Positions 8,371 through 16,561 of a stretch of DNA of 64,000 bases are shown here, in pieces. This stretch comes from DASVBE01 sp963770375 (GTDB lineage Bacteria; Actinomycetota; Actinomycetes; Streptosporangiales; Streptosporangiaceae): the NCBI GenBank assembly GCA_963770375.1, contig CAVYPM010000007.1, forward strand, positions 1 to 64,000. The letters are read 5' to 3'. Each line of letters opens with the position of its first letter. Position 1 is the stretch's first letter. The translations under genes were made by a program, and so were the position numbers. The notes under the pieces were generated by a model that ran no database searches, had not been told where the DNA came from, and saw only the letters and a list, made by a program, of their open reading frames with translations.

Positions 8371-8919
8371 GTGAGAAGCCAGCAAGCCGAGTTCACGGAG
8401 TTCTTCCAGACCAGCTGGGAGCCCTGCCTCCGCGCGGTGGTGGCCGTCACCTGCGCCCGGCAGCCCGCCGAAGACCAGGTGGCGGAGGCGTTCGCCCGCG
8501 CCTGGGCGTCGTGGCGGAAGGTCCGCCAGCATCCCGCCCCGCAGGCCTGGGTGGTCCGCACCGCGCTGAACACCGGCGCGTCCTGGTGGCGCCGCCGCAA
8601 CCGCGAGCTGCCGCTGGCGGATCACGATCTGACCGCTCCCGCCGGCATTGACGGAGGCCCAGGCAGCAGCCCGGGCCACGGCCGGGCAGCGACCCCGGCG
8701 GCGGCCTGGACGGCACCTTGCTCACCGCGATACGACGCCTGCCTCAACGGCAGCGTGAGGTCATCGCCCTGCGGATCTTCCTTGACCTCGACACCGCAAC
8801 CATGTCCAGGGAGCTGGGCGATCGAGGCGGGCACGGTCCGGATGCACCTGTCCCGGGCGATCGCCGCGCTGCGCCGCGAGCTCACCCCCATCACCAAAAG
8901 CACGGAGGCCGACCGATGA
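8371..8919 (+). CDS. SigE-family ECF sigma factor, internal segment out of frame
   Basis: Region 2 of a SigE-type ECF sigma factor is clear at residues 5-75 (FTEFFQTSWEPCLRAVV ... AFARAWASWRKV). Region 4 is split. The native LLTAIRRLPQRQREVIALRI to MSRELG is encoded in another frame between about 8690 and 8817, and the original frame resumes with IEAGTVRMHLSRAIAALR. Two compensating indels therefore keep the ORF open but scramble the middle. The product would be non-functional as read. The GTG start at 8371 sits very close to GAAGGA. The downstream gene overlaps by ATGA. Confidence 0.7.
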   Translation: MRSQQAEFTEFFQTSWEPCLRAVVAVTCARQPAEDQVAEAFARAWASWRKVRQHPAPQAWVVRTALNTGASWWRRRNRELPLADHDLTAPAGIDGGPGSSPGHGRAATPAAAWTAPCSPRYDACLNGSVRSSPCGSSLTSTPQPCPGSWAIEAGTVRMHLSRAIAALRRELTPITKSTEADR

Positions 8920-9668
8920 GCATCCACGACGAACTGAGTGACCATTGACCACAGCGACCACGAGGTGCTGCGCGCCGCCGCCGATTCCCTGTTCGGGCTC
9001 CCCGTGGCCCGCCCCCCGGACGTGCGATCGATCATGGCCAGGGGCCGCACCCACCGCGCCCGCCGCGCCCGCCGCCTCACCGCGGCCGCGAGCCTGTCCG
9101 CAGCCGGCGCCGCCGCCAGCACCGCCGTGGCCCTCGGCCTGACCAGCGCACTCAGCCCGGCCCCGGTTCCCCGGTCCCGGCCCCTCCCTCGGCACCGGCC
9201 CGATCCGGACCGCGGCCTTCACGCTCGCCAGCAACCCCGACGGCACGGCCACTCTCACGATCAACGCCGGTGGAGCTGCTGGACACCGCGGCCCTGCAGC
9301 GTGACCTGACGCAGTACGGCATTCCGGCGAAGGTCACCTCCGGCCGCTTCTGCTCGTCCGATCCCGCCCCGGGCGGCTTCTCGCGGGCCGTGCAGCTCTA
9401 TGGGCCGTGGGTCGCCATGACGCCATCCGGCGCCGGGCAAGCCGCCCCCTGACCAGTCCACCCTCTCGATCACGATCGATCCGGCGGCCATCCCCGCGGC
9501 ACCGCGCTCAGCATCGGCGATTTCCAGCTCGGCCCGGACCAGCAGCAGGCTGACCTGGCGCTGATCGACACGAGCTCCAGCACCTGCTCCAGCACCCCGC
9601 CCGGCCCGGACGGCCCGCCCGGCGGCACGCAGATTATCTTCGGCGGCTCCGGCCCGGCCGGATCGTAA
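8916..9668 (+). pseudogene. Anti-sigma-like single-TM protein, several frameshifts
   Basis: The ATG at 8916 overlaps the sigma stop codon. The native reading is spread over frames: MSIHDELSD, then DHEVLRAAADSLFGLPVARPP with a basic stretch and a transmembrane segment (LTAAASLSAAGAAASTAVALGL) ending near 9160. It continues with LASNPDGTATLTIN, then VELLDTAALQRDLTQYGIPAK from about 9270, then TALSIGDFQLGPDQQQ to TAA at 9666-9668. At least three indels are needed. The layout, a cytoplasmic N-terminus, one membrane pass and an extracellular domain beside a SigE-type gene, suggests an anti-sigma or sigma-linked membrane protein. The function is inferred from context only. Confidence 0.6.
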
Positions 9669-9682
9669 ACGTAAACCGCACG

Positions 9683-9904
9683 TCAGCCGCGGCCGTACCG
9701 CCACCAGGTGCCAGCAACCGCTACCACCGACGCCAGCGACACGCCAATCCAGACGAACGTCGGGAACCCGGAGAACGCCGGATCCCCCATCATCACGTTC
9801 GACATCGTGTACCCGACCATCATGGTCGCCGTGGACCAGATCAGCGTGAGCGGCAGGTACAGCCAGACCGGCGCCTCCTGGAACCCCGTCCGCAGCCTCG
9901 TCAT
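9683..9904 (-). CDS. Small two-TM membrane protein with GDPAFSG motif
   Basis: The 73-residue protein has two predicted membrane helices (residues 13-33 and about 48-66) separated by a GDPAFSGF loop. It aligns end to end with the 73-residue protein at 21162-21383: both have P(V/L)W near residue 12, GDPAFSG at the same position and a basic C-terminus. AAGGAG eight bases upstream supports the ATG at 9904. A 23-bp sequence about 75 bp upstream is shared with the paralogue. The function is unknown. Confidence 0.75.
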   Translation of the reverse strand: MTRLRTGFQEAPVWLYLPLTLIWSTATMMVGYTMSNVMMGDPAFSGFPTFVWIGVSLASVVAVAGTWWRYGRG

Positions 9905-9976
9905 CTCAGAATCTCCTTGCTCAGCGTGGCCAGGGATTGGCCACCTGATCGAAGGTAGAAAATCCCGGGCATGCCG

Positions 9977-9999
9977 GGCATCGGTCGGATGACCTATCC
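9977..9999. promoter_or_regulatory. Shared regulatory element A (GGTCGGATGACC core)
   Basis: The plus-strand sequence GGCATCGGTCGGATGACC followed by TATCC recurs almost unchanged at 21452-21475, each time just upstream of one of the two paralogous 73-residue membrane protein genes. The core GGTC-N4-GACC is a partial palindrome, as expected for a dimeric regulator. It lies about 75 bp before the ATG at 9904. The regulator is unknown. Confidence 0.65.
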
Positions 10000-10011
10000 G
10001 GGGGCGGTGTG

Positions 10012-10230
10012 ATGAACGATCGCGTCATCCGCGCCGGGGACACGGCCCAAAGGCCAGCCGCGTTCTGGTCGCCGGCCGTCCACGGCCTGCTCGCTACCTG
10101 GCGGGAACCGGTTTCCCGGCCCCGCGCGTGCGGCACGCCGGCGACGGCGAGCACAGCACCGCGACGCTCACCTGGATCGAGGGCGCTATCCCGCCCGGCC
10201 GCCAGCGGCCTGTAGCTCACAACCCCGGCC
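10012..10230 (+). pseudogene. N-terminal remnant of a phosphotransferase (APH-like)
   Basis: The frame opens MNDRVIRAGDTAQRPAAFWSP, continues AVHGLL, and after an indel near 10100 becomes YLAGTGFPAPRVRHAGDGEH, then TLTWIEGAIPPG. This matches the N-terminal 75 residues of the intact phosphotransferase at 11304-12110 (VVIRDAGPWTPAVHALLRHL ... TLTFIEGEF). The catalytic HxD and IDWE parts are absent. The remnant stops against the 3' end of the convergent MarR gene, where a copy of the dispersed palindrome lies (10244-10257). Confidence 0.6.
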
Positions 10231-10237
10231 GCAGAAG

Positions 10238-10804
10238 CTACCCGGCAAGCGGTTTCCCGTTGCTCCCCGCCCGGCTGACGCGGTCCGGCCGGTTGCGCTC
10301 GCCGCTGAGCGGCCCGGCCGGCTGCGCAGCGACCTCGGCCGCCCGCTCCAGGACGCGGCCCAGCAGCTCAACCAGGCTCTTCCGCTCGTCGGCGGAAAGC
10401 GCTGTCATGACGCTCTGCTCAACGGTCCGGATCCCCGGCAGCAACCGGTCCGTCGCCGCCTGCCCGTCCGCCGTGATCTCCAGCAGCACGCTGCGCCGGT
10501 CGGCCGGATTCGGGATGCGGCGGATCCACCCCTGCCGCTCCAGCAGATCAAGCGTCGCGGTCATCGTCGCCGACGCGGCCAGCATCCGGTCGCTGACCTG
10601 CGAGGGAGTCACCGGCTCACCGGCCCCCTCGATGACCGCCAGCGCAGTCAGGGCGGCGTGCGGCAGACCGAACGTCACCCGGATGCTCCGGTCGATCTCG
10701 GCCAGCAGCGCCTCGCCGGTGCGGACCAGCGTCGCGTACGCCTCGGTACAGCTCGAATCGCCGCCGGGAAACTCGTCCGCGAAGCCAGCGCCGACCCGGA
10801 CCAC
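10238..10804 (-). CDS. MarR family transcriptional regulator
   Basis: The 188-residue protein carries a MarR winged helix: TPSQVSDRMLAASATMTATLDLL as the recognition region, then RRIPNPADRRSVLLEITADG as the wing. Helices for dimerisation lie on both sides. MarR proteins are dimeric repressors released by phenolic or drug ligands. The GTG at 10804 is the first start after the hairpin at 10809-10853, but no Shine-Dalgarno is visible, so the start is uncertain. The upstream ABM gene is on the same strand, separated by the hairpin. Confidence 0.78.
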   Translation of the reverse strand: MVRVGAGFADEFPGGDSSCTEAYATLVRTGEALLAEIDRSIRVTFGLPHAALTALAVIEGAGEPVTPSQVSDRMLAASATMTATLDLLERQGWIRRIPNPADRRSVLLEITADGQAATDRLLPGIRTVEQSVMTALSADERKSLVELLGRVLERAAEVAAQPAGPLSGERNRPDRVSRAGSNGKPLAG

Positions 10805-10808
10805 GCCA

Positions 10809-10853
10809 AGCGAGGCCGGGGAAGGGCGACTGCGCCCCTTCCCCGGCCTCGCT
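10809..10853. terminator. Strong hairpin between ABM and MarR genes
   Basis: AGCGAGGCCGGGGAAGGG pairs with CCCTTCCCCGGCCTCGCT around a short GC loop. There is no T-run, as is usual for high-GC actinomycete hairpin terminators. It lies directly after the stop of the ABM gene (10866), so it probably terminates or attenuates that transcript before marR. Confidence 0.7.
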
Positions 10854-10865
10854 GCCCCCCCAGGC

Positions 10866-11138
10866 TCAGGCATCAGTGAAGATCTCGATCCGCGGCATGC
10901 CCTGCACGCCGGCCCGGTCCATGGCCTCGCGCAGTTCCGGGTCCCCGGCGAAACCGCTTGCCTGCGCAGCGCTCGGGAACTCGTGCGTGATGAACAGGTC
11001 GTTCCCGTCCTCGGGCAGCCGCAGAACGCGCTGCGCAGTGCAGCCGTACTGCGCCCGCAGCGGCTCGACTTCGTCGTAGACCTTCCGCCAGGCCGCATAG
11101 TCGCTGACCTGGTGGCGAACAGCAAGGATCGCGCTCAT
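10866..11138 (-). CDS. Small ABM/Dabb-type ferredoxin-like domain protein
   Basis: The 90-residue protein looks like a dimeric alpha-beta barrel: MSAILAVRHQVSDYAAWRKV, then FITHEFPSAAQASGFAG and an end strand PRIEIFTDA. This fold covers antibiotic biosynthesis monooxygenase-like and related small proteins, often of unknown role. GGGAGGGG upstream supports the ATG at 11138. It is the first gene of a possible ABM-marR unit whose promoter region has nested inverted repeats (11205-11263). Confidence 0.7.
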   Translation of the reverse strand: MSAILAVRHQVSDYAAWRKVYDEVEPLRAQYGCTAQRVLRLPEDGNDLFITHEFPSAAQASGFAGDPELREAMDRAGVQGMPRIEIFTDA

Positions 11139-11204
11139 ATGGGTTCCCCTCCCAGCTTCGGGGGCCTCCCCCGGCCCCTGACCGCAGCCTAGAACCGCGA
11201 TTAA

Positions 11205-11263
11205 TTCCGAGTCAAGATATTCGCCTCGGAAATATACATCTCACATCCGAACTATATTTGAGG
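11205..11263. promoter_or_regulatory. AT-rich promoter region with two nested inverted repeats
   Basis: TTCCGAG (11205-11211) pairs with CTCGGAA (11225-11231). Overlapping it, CCTC-GG-AAATATA (11224-11236) pairs with TATATTTGAGG (11253-11263). The stretch is clearly AT-richer than its surroundings and lies 65-125 bp upstream of the ABM start. It is a likely promoter with operators, possibly for the MarR protein encoded in the same unit. Confidence 0.5.
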
Positions 11264-11303
11264 ATTACGGTTCCGGGGGCGCGGGCCACCGCTCCCACGC
11301 CGG

Positions 11304-12110
11304 TCAGGCACCGCGGGCCAGCGCGGCGTCCAGCACCCGGCGATGCCGGATCATCCACGCCGCGGACCGCGCCCGCCAGGCCATCGCCCACAGCGCGACC
11401 GGGTGCCCGGTCATGTCCGGCGTGACCGCGGCGTCGTCAGCCTCGGCGGCCGCGTCGCAGATCGCGAACTCGATCAGCCGGTCCGCGAAGCCGTCCCGCT
11501 GCCGGGCGGCCAGCCCGTAGCCGTCCACGATCGCGGCCAGCTGGCGGGCCCGCTCGGCGGCCGGCGGCAGCTGCTCGATCCCGGCCACGATGTCGTCGTG
11601 CAGCTTGGCGTTGAGCCAGGCCAGCTGGGCCAGCTCCACGAGCGGGTCGACCGGCCCGGCGGTCTCCCAGTCGATGAGCGCGACCGGCAGGCCGTCCCGG
11701 GCCACGATGTTCCACGGCGCGACGTCGCAGTGCCCGATCACCCGGTCAGGACCGCCCAGGTCCCGGCCGTGCCAGTCGAACCACACCGCGCCGGGCGGCG
11801 GCCGGAACGACCGGGTGGCCCGGTGCAGGCCGCGCAGCAGCCGGCCGAGCGCGGCGGCCCCGTCCAGGCTCCACGGCCCCGGCTGGGTGAACTCCCCCTC
11901 GATGAACGTCAGCGTCTCCCGGCCGCCGGCGTCCAGGCCGGTCCCCACCAGCCGCGGCGCCGCGGCAAACCCGGCCTCCTCGAGGTGCCGGAGCAGCGCG
12001 TGCACCGCCGGGGTCCACGGCCCGGCATCCCTGATCACCACGTCGCCCTGCCGGTGCACGACCGACCGCCCGCCGCCCGTCAGCGCAACTGGCTCACTGT
12101 CCTTGGTCAC
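11304..12110 (-). CDS. Aminoglycoside phosphotransferase-family protein
   Basis: The 268-residue protein has the APH/choline kinase fold. The catalytic loop HCDVAPWN is at residues 127-134 (His127, Asp129, Asn134), and the metal-binding aspartate Asp147 is in ALIDWE. The N-terminal strand part VVIRDAGPWTPAVHALLRHL and ETLTFIEGEF match the family. Enzymes of this fold phosphorylate aminoglycosides, macrolides, choline or sugars; the substrate here is open. The GTG start at 12110 (VTKDSEPVAL) fits the fold boundary. A broken paralogue lies at 10012. Confidence 0.85.
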   Translation of the reverse strand: MTKDSEPVALTGGGRSVVHRQGDVVIRDAGPWTPAVHALLRHLEEAGFAAAPRLVGTGLDAGGRETLTFIEGEFTQPGPWSLDGAAALGRLLRGLHRATRSFRPPPGAVWFDWHGRDLGGPDRVIGHCDVAPWNIVARDGLPVALIDWETAGPVDPLVELAQLAWLNAKLHDDIVAGIEQLPPAAERARQLAAIVDGYGLAARQRDGFADRLIEFAICDAAAEADDAAVTPDMTGHPVALWAMAWRARSAAWMIRHRRVLDAALARGA

Positions 12111-12176
12111 GCCCGATTGTCCGGACCGCAGCGAGGCAGGCGCACCCCAATTACCGGCCGGACGCGGCCCCCGGAG

Positions 12177-12671
12177 ATGCTGAATCCCATGGGCGAGGAC
12201 ATCGCGGCGCTGTTCGGCCGGGCCGGATGCACCGGCCAGCTGTGCGTGCTGTCCCTGGACGGCACGCAGCAGGTCATGGTCGACGCGGACCGGCCGGCCG
12301 TGCCCGCCTCGGTGATCAAGATCCTGGTGGCCCTGGAGGCGGAGACCCAGTTCGCGGCCGGTCAGCTGGATCCGCGCGAGCGGGTGACCCTGCGGGCCGC
12401 GGAGCGCACCCCAGGCCCGGTCCTGTTCTCGCTGTTCCAGGACGACGTCCGGGTCTCGCTCCGGGACCTGGTCGTGGCCATGCTGACGATCAGCGACAAC
12501 GTGGCCACCGACGCGCTGCTGGACCGCATCGGCCTGGACGCGGTCAACACGCGGGCCGCGCACCTCGGCCTGGCCGGCACGGTGGTCACGGCGAACCCCG
12601 GACCCAGAAGTCGTGGCGGTGGCGGCCGGGGCGGAAACCGCTTGCCTCAGCCATGGCGGCGGCCTCGGTAA
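12177..12671 (+). pseudogene. Serine beta-lactamase-like gene truncated at its 3' side
   Basis: The in-family part runs from ATG 12177 (or 12189) to about 12597. It has the SVIK active-site motif at Ser45/Lys48 and SDN at residues 106-108, as in class A beta-lactamases. After GLAGTVVTAN the sequence becomes glycine/arginine-rich and is the complement of the convergent PHP gene. The C-terminal half with the KTG motif is missing, leaving about 140 of 260-290 residues. There is no signal peptide. The junction looks like a deletion that removed the 3' half. Confidence 0.7.
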
Positions 12672-13428
12672 ACCCGTGCGCCAGCCCGAGCGGGTCGTGG
12701 GCGTCACTGCCGAAGCTGACCGCGGTGCCGCCTTCCTGGTGCCACCACCGGAGGAGGTCCGGCTCCAGCGGCAGCTGGGTGTTGATCTCCAGGGCCCGCC
12801 CGCTGCCCGCCAGGGCCCGCAGCACGGCGCGGTACTCCTCCTCGAAGTCAGCCGGCGGGCAGACCGCCCGGTCCCGCGGCCAGTACCGCATCGCGTAGTC
12901 GATGTGCGCCAGCGCGGCGAAGTCGTCCCACCCCTCAACCAGGCCAAGCAGCTCGGCCAGGTAGCGGCGGACTACGTCGGCCGGGTCGTGGATCCGGTGG
13001 GCCACCACGACGTCGATCCAGGTCCCCGGCCCGTGCGGGAGCGTGTGCTGCCCGCAGATGACCACGTCGAACTGGCCCTGGCGGAGCAGGCTGGCGGCCG
13101 GGCCGGTGTGCCACTGCGGCTCGCTGAGCTCGACCCCGGACAGGATCCGCAGCTCGGGAAAGCGGTTTCGGCAGCGCTCCAGGCACTCGAGGTAGCCCTC
13201 CAGCGGCATGGGCGGGGGCACGAGCATCCCGTCGCGGACCCAGCGCCGGAACTGGCCGGGAAGCCGGGACGGGTCGCCGAGCAGGGTCGTGGCGGTGAAT
13301 TCGGCGTGATCGGTGAACGCCACCGAGCGCAGCCCCAGCTCCACGGCACGCTCGCAGGTGCGCTCCATGGACCCTTCCGGCGCGTCCCAGGACCATTCGG
13401 TATGCACATGCCGGTCAGACGGGAGCAC
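12586..13428 (-). CDS. PHP domain phosphoesterase (histidinol-phosphatase-like)
   Basis: The 280-residue protein starts with the metal-binding HVH motif (His7, His9) and has VAFTDHAEF, an EIN block and FGSDAH in the order expected for PHP-domain phosphatases of the HisJ type. These hydrolyse histidinol phosphate or other phosphoesters with three metal ions. It is essentially full length. Its last codons and stop (12586-12600) lie in sequence derived from the truncated beta-lactamase, so the very C-terminus (WVRGSP) may be new. A dispersed palindrome copy is at 12633-12646. Confidence 0.82.
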   Translation of the reverse strand: MLPSDRHVHTEWSWDAPEGSMERTCERAVELGLRSVAFTDHAEFTATTLLGDPSRLPGQFRRWVRDGMLVPPPMPLEGYLECLERCRNRFPELRILSGVELSEPQWHTGPAASLLRQGQFDVVICGQHTLPHGPGTWIDVVVAHRIHDPADVVRRYLAELLGLVEGWDDFAALAHIDYAMRYWPRDRAVCPPADFEEEYRAVLRALAGSGRALEINTQLPLEPDLLRWWHQEGGTAVSFGSDAHDPLGLAHGFTEAAAMAEASGFRPGRHRHDFWVRGSP

Positions 13429-13516
13429 GCACTCATGCTCGCACCCGGCCGGGCCGCGCCGGGCAGCGGCATCGGGTAGGCAGGAACCCGACGACGATGA
13501 TCCTCGGGAGGTCCTG

Positions 13517-14914
13517 TTGGCAGCCGGCCGCCGCTACCTGAACCTGAACGTCTACCTGCGCAATTCGGGCTATCACGAGGCCGCCTGGCGGGTCTCCGCC
13601 GCCGACCCGGCCAGTGTCCTCGATCCCCGGCACTACGTGGGGCTGGCGGCGACCGCCGAGCGCGGCGTGCTCGACTCGATCTTCCTGCCGGACAGCCCCG
13701 GGGTCGCCCATTTCCGGTCCGGGTACCTGCCCGGCGCCGGCCTGGACCCGCTGCAACTGCTTTCCGCGGTGGCCACCGGCACGGAGCAGATCGGGCTGAT
13801 CGCGACCGTGTCCACCACGTACAGCTACCCGTGGGACGTGGCCCGGCGCCTGGCCACGCTGGACTTCATCAGCCACGGCCGGGCCGGGTGGAACATCGTC
13901 ACCACCGCCGAGCCCGCCGCCGCGGGCAACTTCGGCGACCAGCCGCACCCGCCCGCCGCGGACCGGTACGAGCGGGCCGGCGAGTTCGTGGACGTCGTGC
14001 TCAAGCTCTGGGACGCCTGGGAGGACGGCGCCGCGGTCATGGCGCGGGACACCGGCCAGTGGGCCGACCTGGCCCGGCTGCACCCGCCCGGGCACCACGG
14101 CCGGTACTTCGACGTGGCCGGCTATCTCCCGTTCCCCCGCTCGCCGCAGGGCCACCCGTTCCTGACCCAGGCTGGCACGTCAGCCGCCGGGAAAGCGCTT
14201 GCCGCGAGGTACGCCGACGCGGTCTTCACCCCGCTGGCCAGCGTCCCGGCCGGCGTGGCGTTCCGGGATGACCTGCGCGCGCAGGCCGCGGCGCGCGGCC
14301 GGGAGCCGGGGCATATACGGGTCCTGCCGGGGCTGTCGTTCCTGCTCGCGGGCAGTGACGCCGAGGCCGCCGCGCTGAAGGACGCCCTCGAGGCCGCGGC
14401 CAGCCCCGAGTTCCGCTGGCGCAACCTCGCCCACCTGGCCGGCCTGGACTACACCACCATCGATCCGGACGCCCCGTGCCCGCCCGGGCTGCTCGCCGGG
14501 GCGCCCCGGACCAGCTTCGGCGCCGCGATCTCCCGGATGGTGGCGGAGGAGCCGGCCGCCCCGTTCCGCGCGGTGGCCATGAAGCTGTCCGCGCTGCCCG
14601 GCGGGCTCGACTTCACCGGCACGCCGGAAGGGCTTGCCGACCTGATCACCAGCTGGTGGGAGGCGGGCGCCGCGGACGGGTTCACGCTCATGCCGCACGT
14701 GCTTCCCGATCAGCTGACCGCGTTCGTCGATCACGTGGTGCCGATCCTGCAGCGGCGCGGCCTGGCCCGCACCGAGTACGCCGGGACGACCCTGCGCGAC
14801 CACGCCGGCCTCCCCCGGCCGGCCGCCGGGGACCCCACGGCGGGTCCCGCCGCGGGCTCCGGACGGCCGGGACCTGCCGCGGGCCCCGGACGGGCGGGAC
14901 CCGCCGCGGGCTAG
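13517..14914 (+). CDS. LLM-class flavin-dependent monooxygenase (NtaA/SnaA/DszA family)
   Basis: The 465-residue protein is an FMN-reductase-dependent monooxygenase of the luciferase superfamily. It opens RRYLNLNVYLRNSGYHEAAW and contains the signature GRAGWNIVTT and the later QAGTSAAGKALAARYADAVF. Relatives oxidise nitrilotriacetate, pristinamycin intermediates or dibenzothiophene sulfone. The start is set by GGGAGG at 13506-13511 before TTG 13517. The last 35 residues are a Pro/Ala/Gly-rich tail of repeats (GPAAG), unusual for the family. The stop overlaps the stop of the convergent GNAT gene by four bases. Confidence 0.88.
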   Translation: MAAGRRYLNLNVYLRNSGYHEAAWRVSAADPASVLDPRHYVGLAATAERGVLDSIFLPDSPGVAHFRSGYLPGAGLDPLQLLSAVATGTEQIGLIATVSTTYSYPWDVARRLATLDFISHGRAGWNIVTTAEPAAAGNFGDQPHPPAADRYERAGEFVDVVLKLWDAWEDGAAVMARDTGQWADLARLHPPGHHGRYFDVAGYLPFPRSPQGHPFLTQAGTSAAGKALAARYADAVFTPLASVPAGVAFRDDLRAQAAARGREPGHIRVLPGLSFLLAGSDAEAAALKDALEAAASPEFRWRNLAHLAGLDYTTIDPDAPCPPGLLAGAPRTSFGAAISRMVAEEPAAPFRAVAMKLSALPGGLDFTGTPEGLADLITSWWEAGAADGFTLMPHVLPDQLTAFVDHVVPILQRRGLARTEYAGTTLRDHAGLPRPAAGDPTAGPAAGSGRPGPAAGPGRAGPAAG

Positions 14915-15372
14915 CCGAGCAGCTGAGCCATGCCGACCGAGCCGGGCGCGGTCTCGGTGAACCCGTGCCGCTGGTACAGCCTGCGGCCCGGCGGGTCGGC
15001 CAGCAGGCTGACGTACGCGCCGGGCGGGGCCTGCGCCCGGATCCGGTCCAGCAGCGCGCCGAGGATCGCGTCGCCCAGGCCGCGCCGCTGGTGCCCGGGA
15101 AGCACCGCCATGTCGATGACATGGAAGTACCATCCGCCGTCCCCGATGACGCGGCCCATGCCGACGGCGGCGGATGTCTCCAGATGGATTACGGTTACCG
15201 CGGCCCACCCGCCGTTCAGGGCGGCGGCCGCCTGGTCCGGCCGGCGAGGGGACAGCCCGGAGCGTTCCCGCAGGGCCAGGTAGTCCGCCAGCGGCGGCGG
15301 GCCGTCCAGCAGCCGGTAGCCGGCCGGGACTTCGCCCGGGACACGGTCCGGGACACCGTCTGCCTCGGTCAT
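14911..15372 (-). CDS. GNAT family N-acetyltransferase
   Basis: The 153-residue protein has the acetyl-CoA binding motif A, VIDMAVLPGHQRRGLGDAIL, around residues 86-106, and the motif B end GRRLYQRHGFTETAP. It is a stand-alone acyltransferase of unknown substrate. The ATG is followed by an acidic, valine-rich leader of about 20 residues. It overlaps the upstream-facing monooxygenase gene tail to tail (CTAG at 14911-14914). Confidence 0.88.
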   Translation of the reverse strand: MTEADGVPDRVPGEVPAGYRLLDGPPPLADYLALRERSGLSPRRPDQAAAALNGGWAAVTVIHLETSAAVGMGRVIGDGGWYFHVIDMAVLPGHQRRGLGDAILGALLDRIRAQAPPGAYVSLLADPPGRRLYQRHGFTETAPGSVGMAQLLG

Positions 15373-15403
15373 GGCAGCAAGATCGCAGACGCTCTGTGCC
15401 GGG

Positions 15404-16561
15404 TCAACGCGGCCGTCTGAGGTGCCAGGTGACGGCCTGGCCGAAGCCGCTGCTGGCCGTCCACCGGACCCTGACGACCTTGACCCCGTTGGGGAGCACG
15501 GCGGTCACCGTCCCGGTGACGCTTTTCCCCGGCTGCAGCCGGAACACACCGTTGGTGAAGCTGGGGTGGTGGCCGGCCAGGTAGGCAAAGCTCCACTGGT
15601 AGCGCTTTCCGTTCGAGCCGATGAGGACCGCGTCGTTGTAGGCGTCGTCATCGATGCTCCCGCGTACGCCGCGCACGGTGAATATCGCGGCCACGAGGTG
15701 CTTGCCCGGGCCCGGGTCGTCCAGGAAGGACTGCGGCCGGGCCGGGTCGAGCAGCCGCACCAGCTGGACGGTCATGGAGCTGCCCTGCACGGTGCGGACC
15801 TGGAAGACGGTCCGGATCGGGCCGGCCGTCCGGCGCGGCTTGTGGCCGGCGCCGCCGCTGGACCCGCCCGGGTTGCCGGCCGGCTGGGGAGCCGGGGCCT
15901 CCGCCGTGGCCGAGCCGCCGCCGGTGCTGAAATGGTCCGTCAGCTCCCCGATCACGCCGCGGCCCACGATCACCGCAAAGACACCCACGATGAGGATCAG
16001 CACGGCCTTGACCCCGGTGCTGCCGCCGCGGGGACGGCTGGCCGGCGGGCGGGACGGCCGGGAGGACTGGGCAGGCCGAGCGGGCCGGGCGGGCCGGTTC
16101 GGCGGCTTCCGCGGCGGAGTCTGCTGCCGGGCCTGCGGGCGGCTCTGCGGACGGGTCTGCGGCGCGGGACGGCGGGCGGCTGCTGACCTGGAGGCGGAGG
16201 CCTTCTGGCGGCCTTGCGGGGCCGGCCGGCGCGCCGGCTGCCGGGCCGGCGCGCCCGGCGGGGCCTGGCTTTCCGGCGGCAGGTAGCGGGACATTGCCTC
16301 CTGGTAGCCGGGCAAGCGGCGTTCCGTCGCGGCCCGCATCTCCTCGTAGATCGGGGAGTCGCCCTCGTCAGCGGACGGATCCGTAGCGGGGTCCGGCGAC
16401 GGCTGCGGCCGGACAGGCGGTATCCGCAGGTCGCTCAGATCCAGCGCAGGCAGGCTGAGCGACGTGACTACCCGCGGCAGGTTCCCGGCGGTCCCGGTGC
16501 CCGAGGTCGGCGGACCGGCCGGGGCCAGCGGACCGGCCGGGGCCAGCGAGCCGGGCGTCAA
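15404..16561 (-). CDS. Proline-rich single-TM protein with DUF4352-like extracellular domain (3' part)
   Basis: The reading has a long Pro/Arg/Gln-rich cytoplasmic region (QPARRPAPQGRQ type), a transmembrane helix AVLILIVGVFAVIVGRG, a Gly/Ser linker, and a C-terminal beta domain with DDDAYNDAVLIGSNGKRYQW, typical of DUF4352/telomeric-repeat-like domains. The apparent TTG start at 16561 lies in mid-protein. The upstream frame at 16562-17003 carries the natural N-terminus, so an indel near 16565-16610 probably splits one gene of about 530 codons. The function is unknown; it is probably an envelope protein. Confidence 0.65.
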   Translation of the reverse strand: MTPGSLAPAGPLAPAGPPTSGTGTAGNLPRVVTSLSLPALDLSDLRIPPVRPQPSPDPATDPSADEGDSPIYEEMRAATERRLPGYQEAMSRYLPPESQAPPGAPARQPARRPAPQGRQKASASRSAAARRPAPQTRPQSRPQARQQTPPRKPPNRPARPARPAQSSRPSRPPASRPRGGSTGVKAVLILIVGVFAVIVGRGVIGELTDHFSTGGGSATAEAPAPQPAGNPGGSSGGAGHKPRRTAGPIRTVFQVRTVQGSSMTVQLVRLLDPARPQSFLDDPGPGKHLVAAIFTVRGVRGSIDDDAYNDAVLIGSNGKRYQWSFAYLAGHHPSFTNGVFRLQPGKSVTGTVTAVLPNGVKVVRVRWTASSGFGQAVTWHLRRPR

